A stretch of 5,281 bases of DNA from Clostridia bacterium. GTDB lineage: Bacteria > Bacillota > Clostridia > Oscillospirales > Acutalibacteraceae. Made by a program: the position numbers and the translations under genes. The notes under the pieces were generated by a model. It ran no database searches, was not told the DNA's origin, and worked only from the letters and a program-made list of their open reading frames with translations. The stretch spans positions 1 through 5,281 of the forward strand of contig JAGACE010000043.1 of the NCBI GenBank assembly GCA_017614275.1, written 5' to 3'. Positions 1 to 4,197 of the stretch are shown here, one piece after another (position 1 is the stretch's first letter; the number at the start of each line of letters is the position of its first letter).

Positions 1-464
1 AAGTCGTCGGCGGAGGCATGCCCCTCGCCGCGTACGGCGGGCAGACGAGCCTCATGGAGCAGATCGCCCCCTGCGGCCCCGTCTACCAGGCGGGCACCCT
101 GTCCGGCAACCCCGTTGCCACCGCGGCCGGTCTCGCCCAGCTGACGGTCCTCAGGGAGCACCCGGAGATCTACCGGAACCTCGAGGAAAAAGCAAAGTTC
201 CTGGAAGACGCCTTCGTCTCACAGGGCCGGACCGTGAACCGCGCCGGGTCTCTGCTGTCGGCGTTCTTCACCGACCGTCCCGTCGAGAACTACGACGACG
301 CGCTGACCTGCGACACCGACCGTTTCGCGAGCTATTTCCGGCACATGCTGGACGGCGGCGTCTATCTTGCCCCGAGCCAGTTCGAAGCCGTCTTCGTGTC
401 CGCGGCCCACACGGACGAGGACCTGCGGAAAACGGCGGAGGCCATCCGCTCGTTTGCGGGCTGA
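1..464 (+). CDS. hemL: Glutamate-1-semialdehyde 2,1-aminomutase, C-terminal part (5' end outside window)
   Basis: PLP-dependent enzyme of the class III aminotransferase fold that converts glutamate-1-semialdehyde to 5-aminolevulinate in the C5 route of cytoplasmic tetrapyrrole synthesis. In frame from base 3 the visible 153 residues begin VVGGGMPLAAYGG, matching the family segment GK(I/V)IGGG-P-AYGG. The catalytic, PLP-binding lysine should be the residue just before; the two visible bases of that codon (AA at 1-2) fit AAA. Further family signatures are GPVYQAGTLSGNP, FFTDRPVENYDDA, YLAPSQFEA and a C-terminal AHTDEDL helix. The frame ends at TGA 462-464 and is followed by a strong hairpin terminator, so this is the last gene of its transcript. 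About 270 residues of a usual length near 425 are missing to the left. Family assignment is firm; other hem genes may lie upstream but cannot be seen. Confidence 0.95.
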   Translation, partial: VVGGGMPLAAYGGQTSLMEQIAPCGPVYQAGTLSGNPVATAAGLAQLTVLREHPEIYRNLEEKAKFLEDAFVSQGRTVNRAGSLLSAFFTDRPVENYDDALTCDTDRFASYFRHMLDGGVYLAPSQFEAVFVSAAHTDEDLRKTAEAIRSFAG

Positions 465-477
465 GACAAAACAGAAG

Positions 478-519
478 AAAAAAAGAGCTGTGCTCCGAGT
501 GTTCGAAGCACAGCTTTTT
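478..519. terminator. Bidirectional terminator between hemL and the 64-residue protein gene
   Basis: Inverted repeat AGCTGTGCT (486-494) and AGCACAGCT (507-515), with a further CGA/TCG pairing inside it around a four-base loop. It is flanked by seven A's on the left (478-484) and five T's on the right (515-519). It therefore gives a U-tract terminator on both strands: for hemL reading right and for the convergent gene reading left, whose stop codon is at 535-537. Confidence 0.9.
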
Positions 520-534
520 GTTGTTCAGAAACGG

Positions 535-729
535 TCAGCCGTCCGTGTCCTCCTGGGTGAACTTTGCGGTCAGGAAGACCATGGCGCCCGCCAGCATCGT
601 GAAGAAGCTGGACAGAAAGCCCTTCTTCAGGACCGCGCCGCTGTAGGCAGCCATGAAGGCGGCCAGGCCGGCGGCAAAGCTCATGGTGACAAGGGTCTGG
701 CCCTTCTGCTCTTTGGTCTGTTTTGCCAT
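535..729 (-). CDS. Small two-helix membrane protein, 64 aa, unknown function
   Basis: Not recognised. The protein begins with a polar, lysine-rich stretch (MAKQTKEQKG), followed by two hydrophobic segments at about residues 12-34 and 38-56, separated by a KK turn, and ends with the acidic tail FTQEDTDG. It probably spans the membrane as a hairpin. The ATG at 729 is chosen because GGAGG (742-738) lies eight bases upstream; an in-frame TTG at 744 would translate that ribosome binding site and is less likely. Its start is 60 bases beyond the stop of the esterase gene with no terminator between them, so the two are probably co-transcribed. The transcript ends at the bidirectional hairpin at 478-519. 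No catalytic motif or metal-binding pattern is visible. Confidence 0.75.
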   Translation of the reverse strand: MAKQTKEQKGQTLVTMSFAAGLAAFMAAYSGAVLKKGFLSSFFTMLAGAMVFLTAKFTQEDTDG

Positions 730-737
730 GACTGGTT

Positions 738-742
738 CCTCC
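738..742 (-). promoter_or_regulatory. Ribosome binding site that fixes the start of the 64-aa gene
   Basis: GGAGG on the - strand, eight bases before ATG 729. It overlaps the possible upstream TTG codon region, which argues for the shorter product. Confidence 0.8.
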
Positions 743-789
743 AATACTGAGATAAAGTCCGGTCTGCACTCTGAGAGTAATCCCGCGGA

Positions 790-1707
790 CTAAAAATTAC
801 CTAAACGCGCCGGGACGGCGTTGTACAGCAGTTCTTCGCAGGCCGGTACGCCGTGTTCCCCGCCCGGCACGATGTGCAGGGTCAGGTTCTCCTTTTGGAA
901 CGGCTTCGGGCGATCCGCCTCCTGCGGGTCGTATTTCCACATCTCGAAGATCTGCGGGATCTGCTGCAGGAGCGTCGGGTCTTTGTCCCCCGCGCCGCAG
1001 TAGAAGAAATAGTCCTCCGGCGCCAGATGGAAGACCGTCGCGGCCGACGCCAGCATCTCCGCCGTGTCCGCCGCCTGTTTGGCGCCGCCGAACCGGCCGA
1101 GCGCCCAGCAGTCGCAGGCGAGCGGCGCGTACCATTTGCACAGATCGCCGCAGAGCAGGAAGATCTGCCAGGCGGTCACAGCACCCATGGAATACCCCGC
1201 GAACGCGCGGTGCTCCCGGGAGGCCCGGAGACCCTTCGCGTCCGTGGTCTCCGCGAACGTGTGATAACGGGACTCCACCGCCGGGACGAGGTCCCGTCGG
1301 AACTCCTGATGGAACTGCAGGATCTGGTCGAACGAGGTCTGAAAGTCCCGGATGGCGTTCTCATAGTCCCAGGTGACCGCCACGGCGATAAACGGGCGGA
1401 CCTTTTTTTCGTAGATCAGCCAGTCGAAAATGTTGCCGATGGCGCCGTCGTCCCCCTCGAACATGGAGTTGGCGTTGCACAGGAAGCCGTGCATGAAGTA
1501 AAGGATCGGGTACTGGGTGTCCGTGTCGCCCGGGTCGTAGCCGAACGGCGTGTAGACATAACAGGGCTTCAGCAGCGGCCGTCCGTCGCCGGCGTAATAA
1601 GTGGTGCCGTAGAGGAGTTCCTCCACCTCTCCGAGCTCCGGGCAGTCCGGGCTCCGATAGTGTTCCGGGAACGGTGTGGTCGGTGTGCTGAAATCATCAC
1701 GTGTCAT
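790..1707 (-). CDS. Alpha/beta-hydrolase esterase of the Fes / esterase D (feruloyl esterase-like) family, 305 aa
   Basis: Predicted serine carboxylesterase, probably cytoplasmic because no signal peptide or membrane segment is present. Family landmarks are YVYTPFGYDP (residues 50-59), the oxyanion-hole region ILYFMHG (68-74), the nucleophile elbow GYSMG (171-175, Ser173), a likely acid in GAGDKD (Asp241 or Asp243) and the histidine in GGEHG (His285). The order and spacing resemble xylanase-linked feruloyl or acetyl esterases of the putative esterase family, so an acyl ester on a plant-derived sugar or phenolic is a plausible substrate, but this is inference. The start at ATG 1707 follows AAGAGG at seven bases. 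A longer in-frame opening to 1758 would translate the upstream aldolase terminator and lacks its own site. The gene follows the aldolase gene by 60 bases and precedes the 64-aa membrane protein. Family confidence is high, substrate low. Confidence 0.88.
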   Translation of the reverse strand: MTRDDFSTPTTPFPEHYRSPDCPELGEVEELLYGTTYYAGDGRPLLKPCYVYTPFGYDPGDTDTQYPILYFMHGFLCNANSMFEGDDGAIGNIFDWLIYEKKVRPFIAVAVTWDYENAIRDFQTSFDQILQFHQEFRRDLVPAVESRYHTFAETTDAKGLRASREHRAFAGYSMGAVTAWQIFLLCGDLCKWYAPLACDCWALGRFGGAKQAADTAEMLASAATVFHLAPEDYFFYCGAGDKDPTLLQQIPQIFEMWKYDPQEADRPKPFQKENLTLHIVPGGEHGVPACEELLYNAVPARLGNF

Positions 1708-1714
1708 GCGATCG

Positions 1715-1720
1715 CCTCTT
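1715..1720 (-). promoter_or_regulatory. Ribosome binding site of the esterase gene, touching the terminator U tract
   Basis: AAGAGG on the - strand, seven bases before ATG 1707. Only one base separates it from the six-T tract of the aldolase terminator, an unusual arrangement that decides the esterase start. Confidence 0.7.
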
Positions 1721-1721
1721 G

Positions 1722-1753
1722 AAAAAACAGCCGGGCAGGTCTCCCCGCCCGGC
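1722..1753 (-). terminator. Intrinsic terminator after the aldolase gene
   Basis: Read on the - strand: GCCGGGC (1753-1747), loop, GCCCGGC (1736-1730), then TG and six T's (1727-1722). The loop can close further by two G-C pairs beyond an A-C mismatch. It starts 14 bases after the aldolase stop codon and ends at the esterase ribosome binding site. Confidence 0.85.
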
Positions 1754-1767
1754 AGCAATACGATGGG

Positions 1768-2634
1768 TTACGCTTTGTTGGTGGAACCGAAGACGTCGAT
1801 TTTGTACTTGACCATCTCGACGCAGGCGGCAGTTCCGGGAGCCAGGAGTTTGCGCGGGTCGAAGCCCTTGCCTTCCTTGTCCTTGCCGGCCTCGATGTAC
1901 TCTCTGGTCTTCGCGGCGAACGCCAGCTGGAGTTCCGTGTTGACGTTGATCTTGGAGATGCCCTTGCCGACCGCTTCCTTGACCATTGCGTCGGGGATGC
2001 CCGAACCGCCGTGGAGCACGAGGGGAAGATCCGGACCGACTTTGTCGATGATGGCGTCCAGAACGTCGAAGCGAAGTCCCGGCCAGCCTTCCGGATATAC
2101 GCCGTGGATGTTGCCGATGCCGCAGGCGAGCATGTCTACGCCGCAGTCCGCGATGGCTTTGCACTCTTCGGGATCCGCGCATTCGCCCATGCCGACGATG
2201 CCGTCTTCCTCGCCGCCGATGGCGCCGACTTCCGCTTCCAGGGAGATGCCTCTCTCCTTGCAGATGGCGGCCAGTTCCTTCGTCTTTTCGAGGTTCTCAT
2301 CGAACGGCAGCGCAGAGCCGTCGAACATGATGGATGAATAGCCGGCCTCGATGCAGGCTTTGGCCGCTTCATAGTTGCCGTGGTCCAGATGGAGCGCGAT
2401 GGGGACCGTGATGCCCATGAAGTCGATGAGGTCGTTGACAAGATCGACACAGAGCTTGTACCCGCCCATGTACTTGGCAGCGCCCATGGAAGTCTGGACG
2501 ATGATGGGAGCATTGGCTTCCTGCGCGCCCTTCAGGACGGCCTGAGTCCACTCGAGGTTGTTGATGTTGAACGCGCCGATGCCGTAGCCGCCTTTCCGTG
2601 CGGCAAGGACCATGTCTCTAGCAGAAACTGTCAT
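1768..2634 (-). CDS. fba: Class II fructose-1,6-bisphosphate aldolase, 288 aa
   Basis: Zinc-dependent TIM-barrel enzyme that reversibly cleaves fructose-1,6-bisphosphate to glyceraldehyde-3-phosphate and dihydroxyacetone phosphate in glycolysis and gluconeogenesis, in the cytoplasm. Visible motifs in order are QTSMGAAKYMGG (47-58, phosphate-side loop), LHLDHG (81-86, catalytic Asp84 and zinc ligand His85), EAEVGAIGGEED (133-144), GNIHGVY (174-180, zinc His177), LVLHGGSG (205-212, zinc His208) and KINVNTEL (228-235, phosphate binding). The length matches the Bacillus-type (IIB) branch, which also contains tagatose-bisphosphate aldolases (GatY/KbaY), so tagatose specificity cannot be excluded. 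There are no sugar-operon genes nearby to favour it. ATG 2634 follows AAAGGAGG (2647-2640) at five bases, the strongest site in the block. The gene has its own terminator and a likely own promoter with a dyad, so it appears to be an independent unit. Confidence 0.96.
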   Translation of the reverse strand: MTVSARDMVLAARKGGYGIGAFNINNLEWTQAVLKGAQEANAPIIVQTSMGAAKYMGGYKLCVDLVNDLIDFMGITVPIALHLDHGNYEAAKACIEAGYSSIMFDGSALPFDENLEKTKELAAICKERGISLEAEVGAIGGEEDGIVGMGECADPEECKAIADCGVDMLACGIGNIHGVYPEGWPGLRFDVLDAIIDKVGPDLPLVLHGGSGIPDAMVKEAVGKGISKINVNTELQLAFAAKTREYIEAGKDKEGKGFDPRKLLAPGTAACVEMVKYKIDVFGSTNKA

Positions 2635-2653
2635 AGTATCCTCCTTTATTCTC

Positions 2654-2675
2654 GTTGCCGGTGTCCCCGGGCAAC
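2654..2675 (-). promoter_or_regulatory. Hairpin in the aldolase leader
   Basis: GTTGCC (2675-2670 on the - strand) pairs with GGCAAC (2659-2654), with two more G-C pairs past a bulged base. It lies between the likely -10 and the ribosome binding site. If the -10 call is right, it begins at or near the 5' end of the mRNA and could protect the transcript from decay or take part in control. The role is inferred. Confidence 0.5.
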
Positions 2676-2676
2676 C

Positions 2677-2699
2677 ATTGTATATCTTTGCAATACAAT
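2677..2699 (-). promoter_or_regulatory. Probable aldolase promoter -10 region inside an operator-like dyad
   Basis: Perfect inverted repeat ATTGTAT (2677-2683) and ATACAAT (2693-2699) with a nine-base spacer. On the - strand the downstream arm holds a -10-like TATACA (2684-2679) or TACAAT (2682-2677), about 45 bases before the aldolase ATG. No convincing -35 hexamer is seen at 16-18 bases, so the promoter may be weak or activator-dependent. A transcription factor site over the -10 is a reasonable guess. Confidence 0.45.
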
Positions 2700-2730
2700 C
2701 ATCTCACAGAACGGGGCGAAAAGCAAGTTG

Positions 2731-2752
2731 AAAACCCCCGGATCTCCGGGGG
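2731..2752 (-). terminator. Intrinsic terminator after the 89-aa gene
   Basis: CCCCCGG (2752-2746 on the - strand), an AGAT loop, CCGGGGG (2741-2735), then four T's (2734-2731). It starts six bases after the stop codon of the 89-residue protein gene. The U tract is short but the stem is all G-C. T-rich sequence on the other side (2755-2759) would also allow function on the + strand, though no + gene reads into it. Confidence 0.85.
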
Positions 2753-2758
2753 TCTTTT

Positions 2759-3028
2759 TCAGTCTTTTATGCGCTCCTCCAGCTGGGCGATGTTCTGCCG
2801 GCTGTAGGCAAACAGCATGAAGCTCGTGATGAACAGGGCAAAGCCGATGATCGGGACGAGCGGGTTCGGGATGACCGCGAACAGATAGATGAGGATGGCG
2901 GCGAGGAACAGGACCGTTGTGACGATGGTCAGGATGAGGAAGATCTTCCGCTTCCGGTACTCATTCTGCAGTTCCGCCTTCAGCTCGTCGACGGTCTTTT
3001 CCTCGAGGTCTCGGTTCAGAGTGGACAT
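2759..3028 (-). CDS. Two-TM small membrane protein with charged N-terminal helix, 89 aa, unknown function
   Basis: Not recognised by name. Residues 1-28 form a highly charged amphipathic, possibly coiled-coil helix (NRDLEEKTVDELKAEL, then YRKRK). Hydrophobic segments follow at about 29-51 and 56-75, joined by the short turn IPNPLVP, and the protein ends in a charged helix (RQNIAQLEERIKD). Both termini would be cytoplasmic, the KRK cluster fitting the positive-inside rule. ATG 3028 is chosen because AAAAGGAG (3043-3036) sits seven bases upstream; in-frame codons back to 3091 would translate through the terminator of the preceding gene. The ribosome binding site lies five bases beyond that terminator's U tract, with no clear promoter between, so expression may depend on readthrough from the NEAT-like gene. 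Its own terminator follows at once. Confidence 0.8.
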   Translation of the reverse strand: MSTLNRDLEEKTVDELKAELQNEYRKRKIFLILTIVTTVLFLAAILIYLFAVIPNPLVPIIGFALFITSFMLFAYSRQNIAQLEERIKD

Positions 3029-3035
3029 GGTTACT

Positions 3036-3043
3036 CTCCTTTT
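3036..3043 (-). promoter_or_regulatory. Ribosome binding site that fixes the start of the 89-aa gene
   Basis: AAAAGGAG on the - strand, seven bases before ATG 3028 and five bases after the U tract of the preceding terminator. It rules out the longer frame that opens at 3091. Confidence 0.85.
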
Positions 3044-3048
3044 AGAAC

Positions 3049-3079
3049 AAAAAGTACACCGCCGTGGCGATGTACTTTT
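3049..3079 (-). terminator. Intrinsic terminator after the NEAT-like gene
   Basis: On the - strand AAAAGTACATCGCC (3079-3066) pairs with GGCGGTGTACTTTT (3063-3050) through up to 14 pairs including one G-T, around a very small loop. A run of five T's follows (3053-3049). It starts 18 bases after the stop codon at 3098-3100. Confidence 0.88.
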
Positions 3080-3097
3080 GGTTTCATTCAAACGGAC

Positions 3098-3958
3098 TTA
3101 GTCCTGATTTCTGTGGCGGATGCCTCTGAGCAGAAGCACGGCGCCGACAAGGGCCTCACCGATGAGGACCGCGATCGGGGCGTTGAGCTTCAGTTTGGAT
3201 TCCTTGGACACTCTGGTATCAGAGGGAGAAAGGACGTGGTGAGCACCGTTGTTGGAGTCCACATAGTTGAGGACTTTTTCGCCTTCCGCAGTCAGATCGG
3301 CGTTGAATTCCGGAGCCTTGAAGTTCGGGTCGTACTCTTTCAGGCTGAAGTTGTAGGACTCGACGTTGCCGGCCTTGTCATACAGGTCGAAGCCCTTGAG
3401 GGCGCCCCAGGCAAGGACGGGGATATCGAAGACAGGGAGCTTGCCCTTGATGCCGTCGACGTTGACCCACTTGGTCGGAAGGATCTCTTTGCCGTTGAAG
3501 ATGATCTTCTCGAGGTCGGGGTTGTTGAAGGTCATGCGGGCATAGGATTTGCCGTCTTTGACGAACAGTTTCGCCGGAGCAGCCAGTTTCCAGGCGCCGC
3601 CGGAGAGGTCGTAATCGATGTCGAACTCGCCGTCCGGGAGGTCGATGTCGATCGCTTTGATCTTCGCGCTCAGCTCGTTGGCTTTGGCTTTGGCGGAATC
3701 GATGAGGCTGACGTCGTCATCGTCCACGTCCACGACGAGGGTGACTTCCTCTTCGTTGGAAACGTCGACGTCGACGTCTTCCTCGTCATCGACGACCACG
3801 TCGTACTCGGGTTCATCTTTGGTCGCTTTGAAGCTCTCGTCATAGGTCTTCGCGGATTTGCCGGCCGGTGCGCCTTCATCGGCGAACGCGGTCATCGGGA
3901 CGACCAGTGCGACGATCATTGCCAGGGCCGTGAGGATGGCAGCGATTGATTTTCTCAT
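3098..3958 (-). CDS. Secreted membrane-anchored acidic protein with a NEAT-like domain, 286 aa
   Basis: Residues 1-26 are a classic signal peptide: MRKS, a hydrophobic core, then a cleavage site after AFA. Residues 38-88 are extremely acidic, with alternating Asp/Val (DVDVDV at 61-66, DVDDDDV at 77-83), and may bind cations or act as an extended spacer. Residues 108-207 look like one beta-rich domain: DGEFDIDYDLSG, then PAKLFVKDGKSYARMTF, IIFNGKEI, VFDIPVLAW and SYNFSLKEY. The wording PAKL-VKDGK-Y--(L/M)TF followed by an F-IPV strand resembles NEAT / iron-transport-associated domains of Gram-positive surface proteins, which bind heme. I cannot identify the heme-coordinating YxxxY pair, so heme binding is unproven. 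A hydrophobic segment at 259-277 followed by RGIRHRNQD forms a C-terminal anchor without an LPXTG sorting motif. ATG 3958 follows AAGGAG (3974-3969) at ten bases. It is the first gene after a sigma-A-like promoter and has its own terminator. Confidence 0.82.
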   Translation of the reverse strand: MRKSIAAILTALAMIVALVVPMTAFADEGAPAGKSAKTYDESFKATKDEPEYDVVVDDEEDVDVDVSNEEEVTLVVDVDDDDVSLIDSAKAKANELSAKIKAIDIDLPDGEFDIDYDLSGGAWKLAAPAKLFVKDGKSYARMTFNNPDLEKIIFNGKEILPTKWVNVDGIKGKLPVFDIPVLAWGALKGFDLYDKAGNVESYNFSLKEYDPNFKAPEFNADLTAEGEKVLNYVDSNNGAHHVLSPSDTRVSKESKLKLNAPIAVLIGEALVGAVLLLRGIRHRNQD

Positions 3959-3991
3959 AACTCTCTATCTCCTTCGATCGTGATTTTAGCG

Positions 3992-4019
3992 GGAAGTGCC
4001 CACAATTGGGTTCACTTCC
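3992..4019 (-). promoter_or_regulatory. Hairpin in the leader of the NEAT-like gene
   Basis: GGAAGTG (4019-4013 on the - strand) pairs with CACTTCC (3998-3992); inside, CCCA pairs with TGGG around an ATTG loop, leaving a two-base AA bulge. With the promoter at 4038-4065 the hairpin would start about a dozen bases into the mRNA and end about 18 bases before the ribosome binding site. There is no U tract, so it is not a terminator. It may stabilise the 5' end or bind a regulator. Confidence 0.6.
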
Positions 4020-4037
4020 AGAGAACTTTACATATAT

Positions 4038-4065
4038 AGTATACATACGTCAGGAGGAAAGTCAA
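4038..4065 (-). promoter_or_regulatory. Sigma-A-type promoter of the NEAT-like gene
   Basis: On the - strand: TTGACT (4065-4060) as -35, 16-base spacer, TATACT (4043-4038) as -10. Each hexamer differs from consensus at one position. Transcription should start near 4031, giving a leader of about 73 bases. An imperfect 21-base dyad (4030-4050) covers the -10. Confidence 0.75.
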
Positions 4066-4105
4066 TCGGTTTTTGAGCGTTGAGAACAGTTTGTTACTTT
4101 TAAAT

Positions 4106-4119
4106 AAAACATTTGTTCG
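4106..4119. promoter_or_regulatory. Candidate LexA (SOS) box upstream of the helicase
   Basis: On the - strand the 14 bases read CGAACAAATGTTTT. Against the Bacillus LexA/DinR consensus CGAACRNRYGTTYC, 13 of 14 positions agree; only the last base differs. The site ends eight bases before the -35 of the helicase promoter. SOS control of a UvrD/PcrA-type helicase is biologically sensible, but binding is inferred from sequence only. Confidence 0.6.
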
Positions 4120-4127
4120 AAAAACGA

Positions 4128-4156
4128 TTGTGTTTCACGCGCCGGCTTGCTACAAT
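4128..4156 (+). promoter_or_regulatory. Promoter of the helicase gene
   Basis: TTGTGT (4128-4133) as a weak -35, 17-base spacer, TACAAT (4151-4156) as -10, preceded by TGC, which makes an extended -10 element. Transcription should start near 4163, about 35 bases before the ATG. AT-rich sequence lies upstream and a LexA-like box sits just before the -35. Confidence 0.7.
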
Positions 4157-4197
4157 AAAACTGTTACAACCTATAAAAGAAGCAAAGGAGGGATCCC

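Noticed and set aside
745..789. Possible separate promoter for the 64-aa gene
   Set aside because: TTACTC and TTTATC on the - strand are 18 bases apart but both are poor matches. Co-transcription with the esterase is simpler, as no terminator separates the genes.
853..1722. Long + strand frame of 289 codons opposite the esterase
   Set aside because: Arg/Val/Glu-rich with no recognisable motif and no start signal; it mirrors the esterase coding frame.
1708..1758. 17-residue N-terminal extension of the esterase
   Set aside because: It would be translated from the aldolase terminator hairpin, has no ribosome binding site and adds no signal peptide or conserved sequence; ATG 1707 has AAGAGG at good spacing.
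3029..3091. 21-residue N-terminal extension of the 89-aa protein
   Set aside because: It runs through the terminator of the NEAT-like gene, and the AAAAGGAG site serves ATG 3028 instead.
3242..3259. Possible sortase signal near the C-terminus of the NEAT-like protein (LSPSDT)
   Set aside because: It does not match LPXTG and is separated from the hydrophobic anchor by about a dozen residues, whereas true sorting motifs sit directly before the helix.
3762..3777. Perfect 16-base palindrome ACGTCGACGTCGACGT
   Set aside because: It lies inside the coding region for the Asp-Val repeat, and alternating GAC/GTC codons create the palindrome automatically, so a regulatory role is not needed to explain it.
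3113..3949. Long + strand frame of 278 codons opposite the NEAT-like gene
   Set aside because: No ribosome binding site, and the composition is dominated by V, D, G and F repeats that mirror the acidic codons of the real gene, which has a signal peptide, a promoter and a terminator.
4084..4097. Second possible LexA-like site GAAC-N5-GTTAC
   Set aside because: The half-sites are five rather than four bases apart and the right half is incomplete, so it does not fit the LexA spacing.
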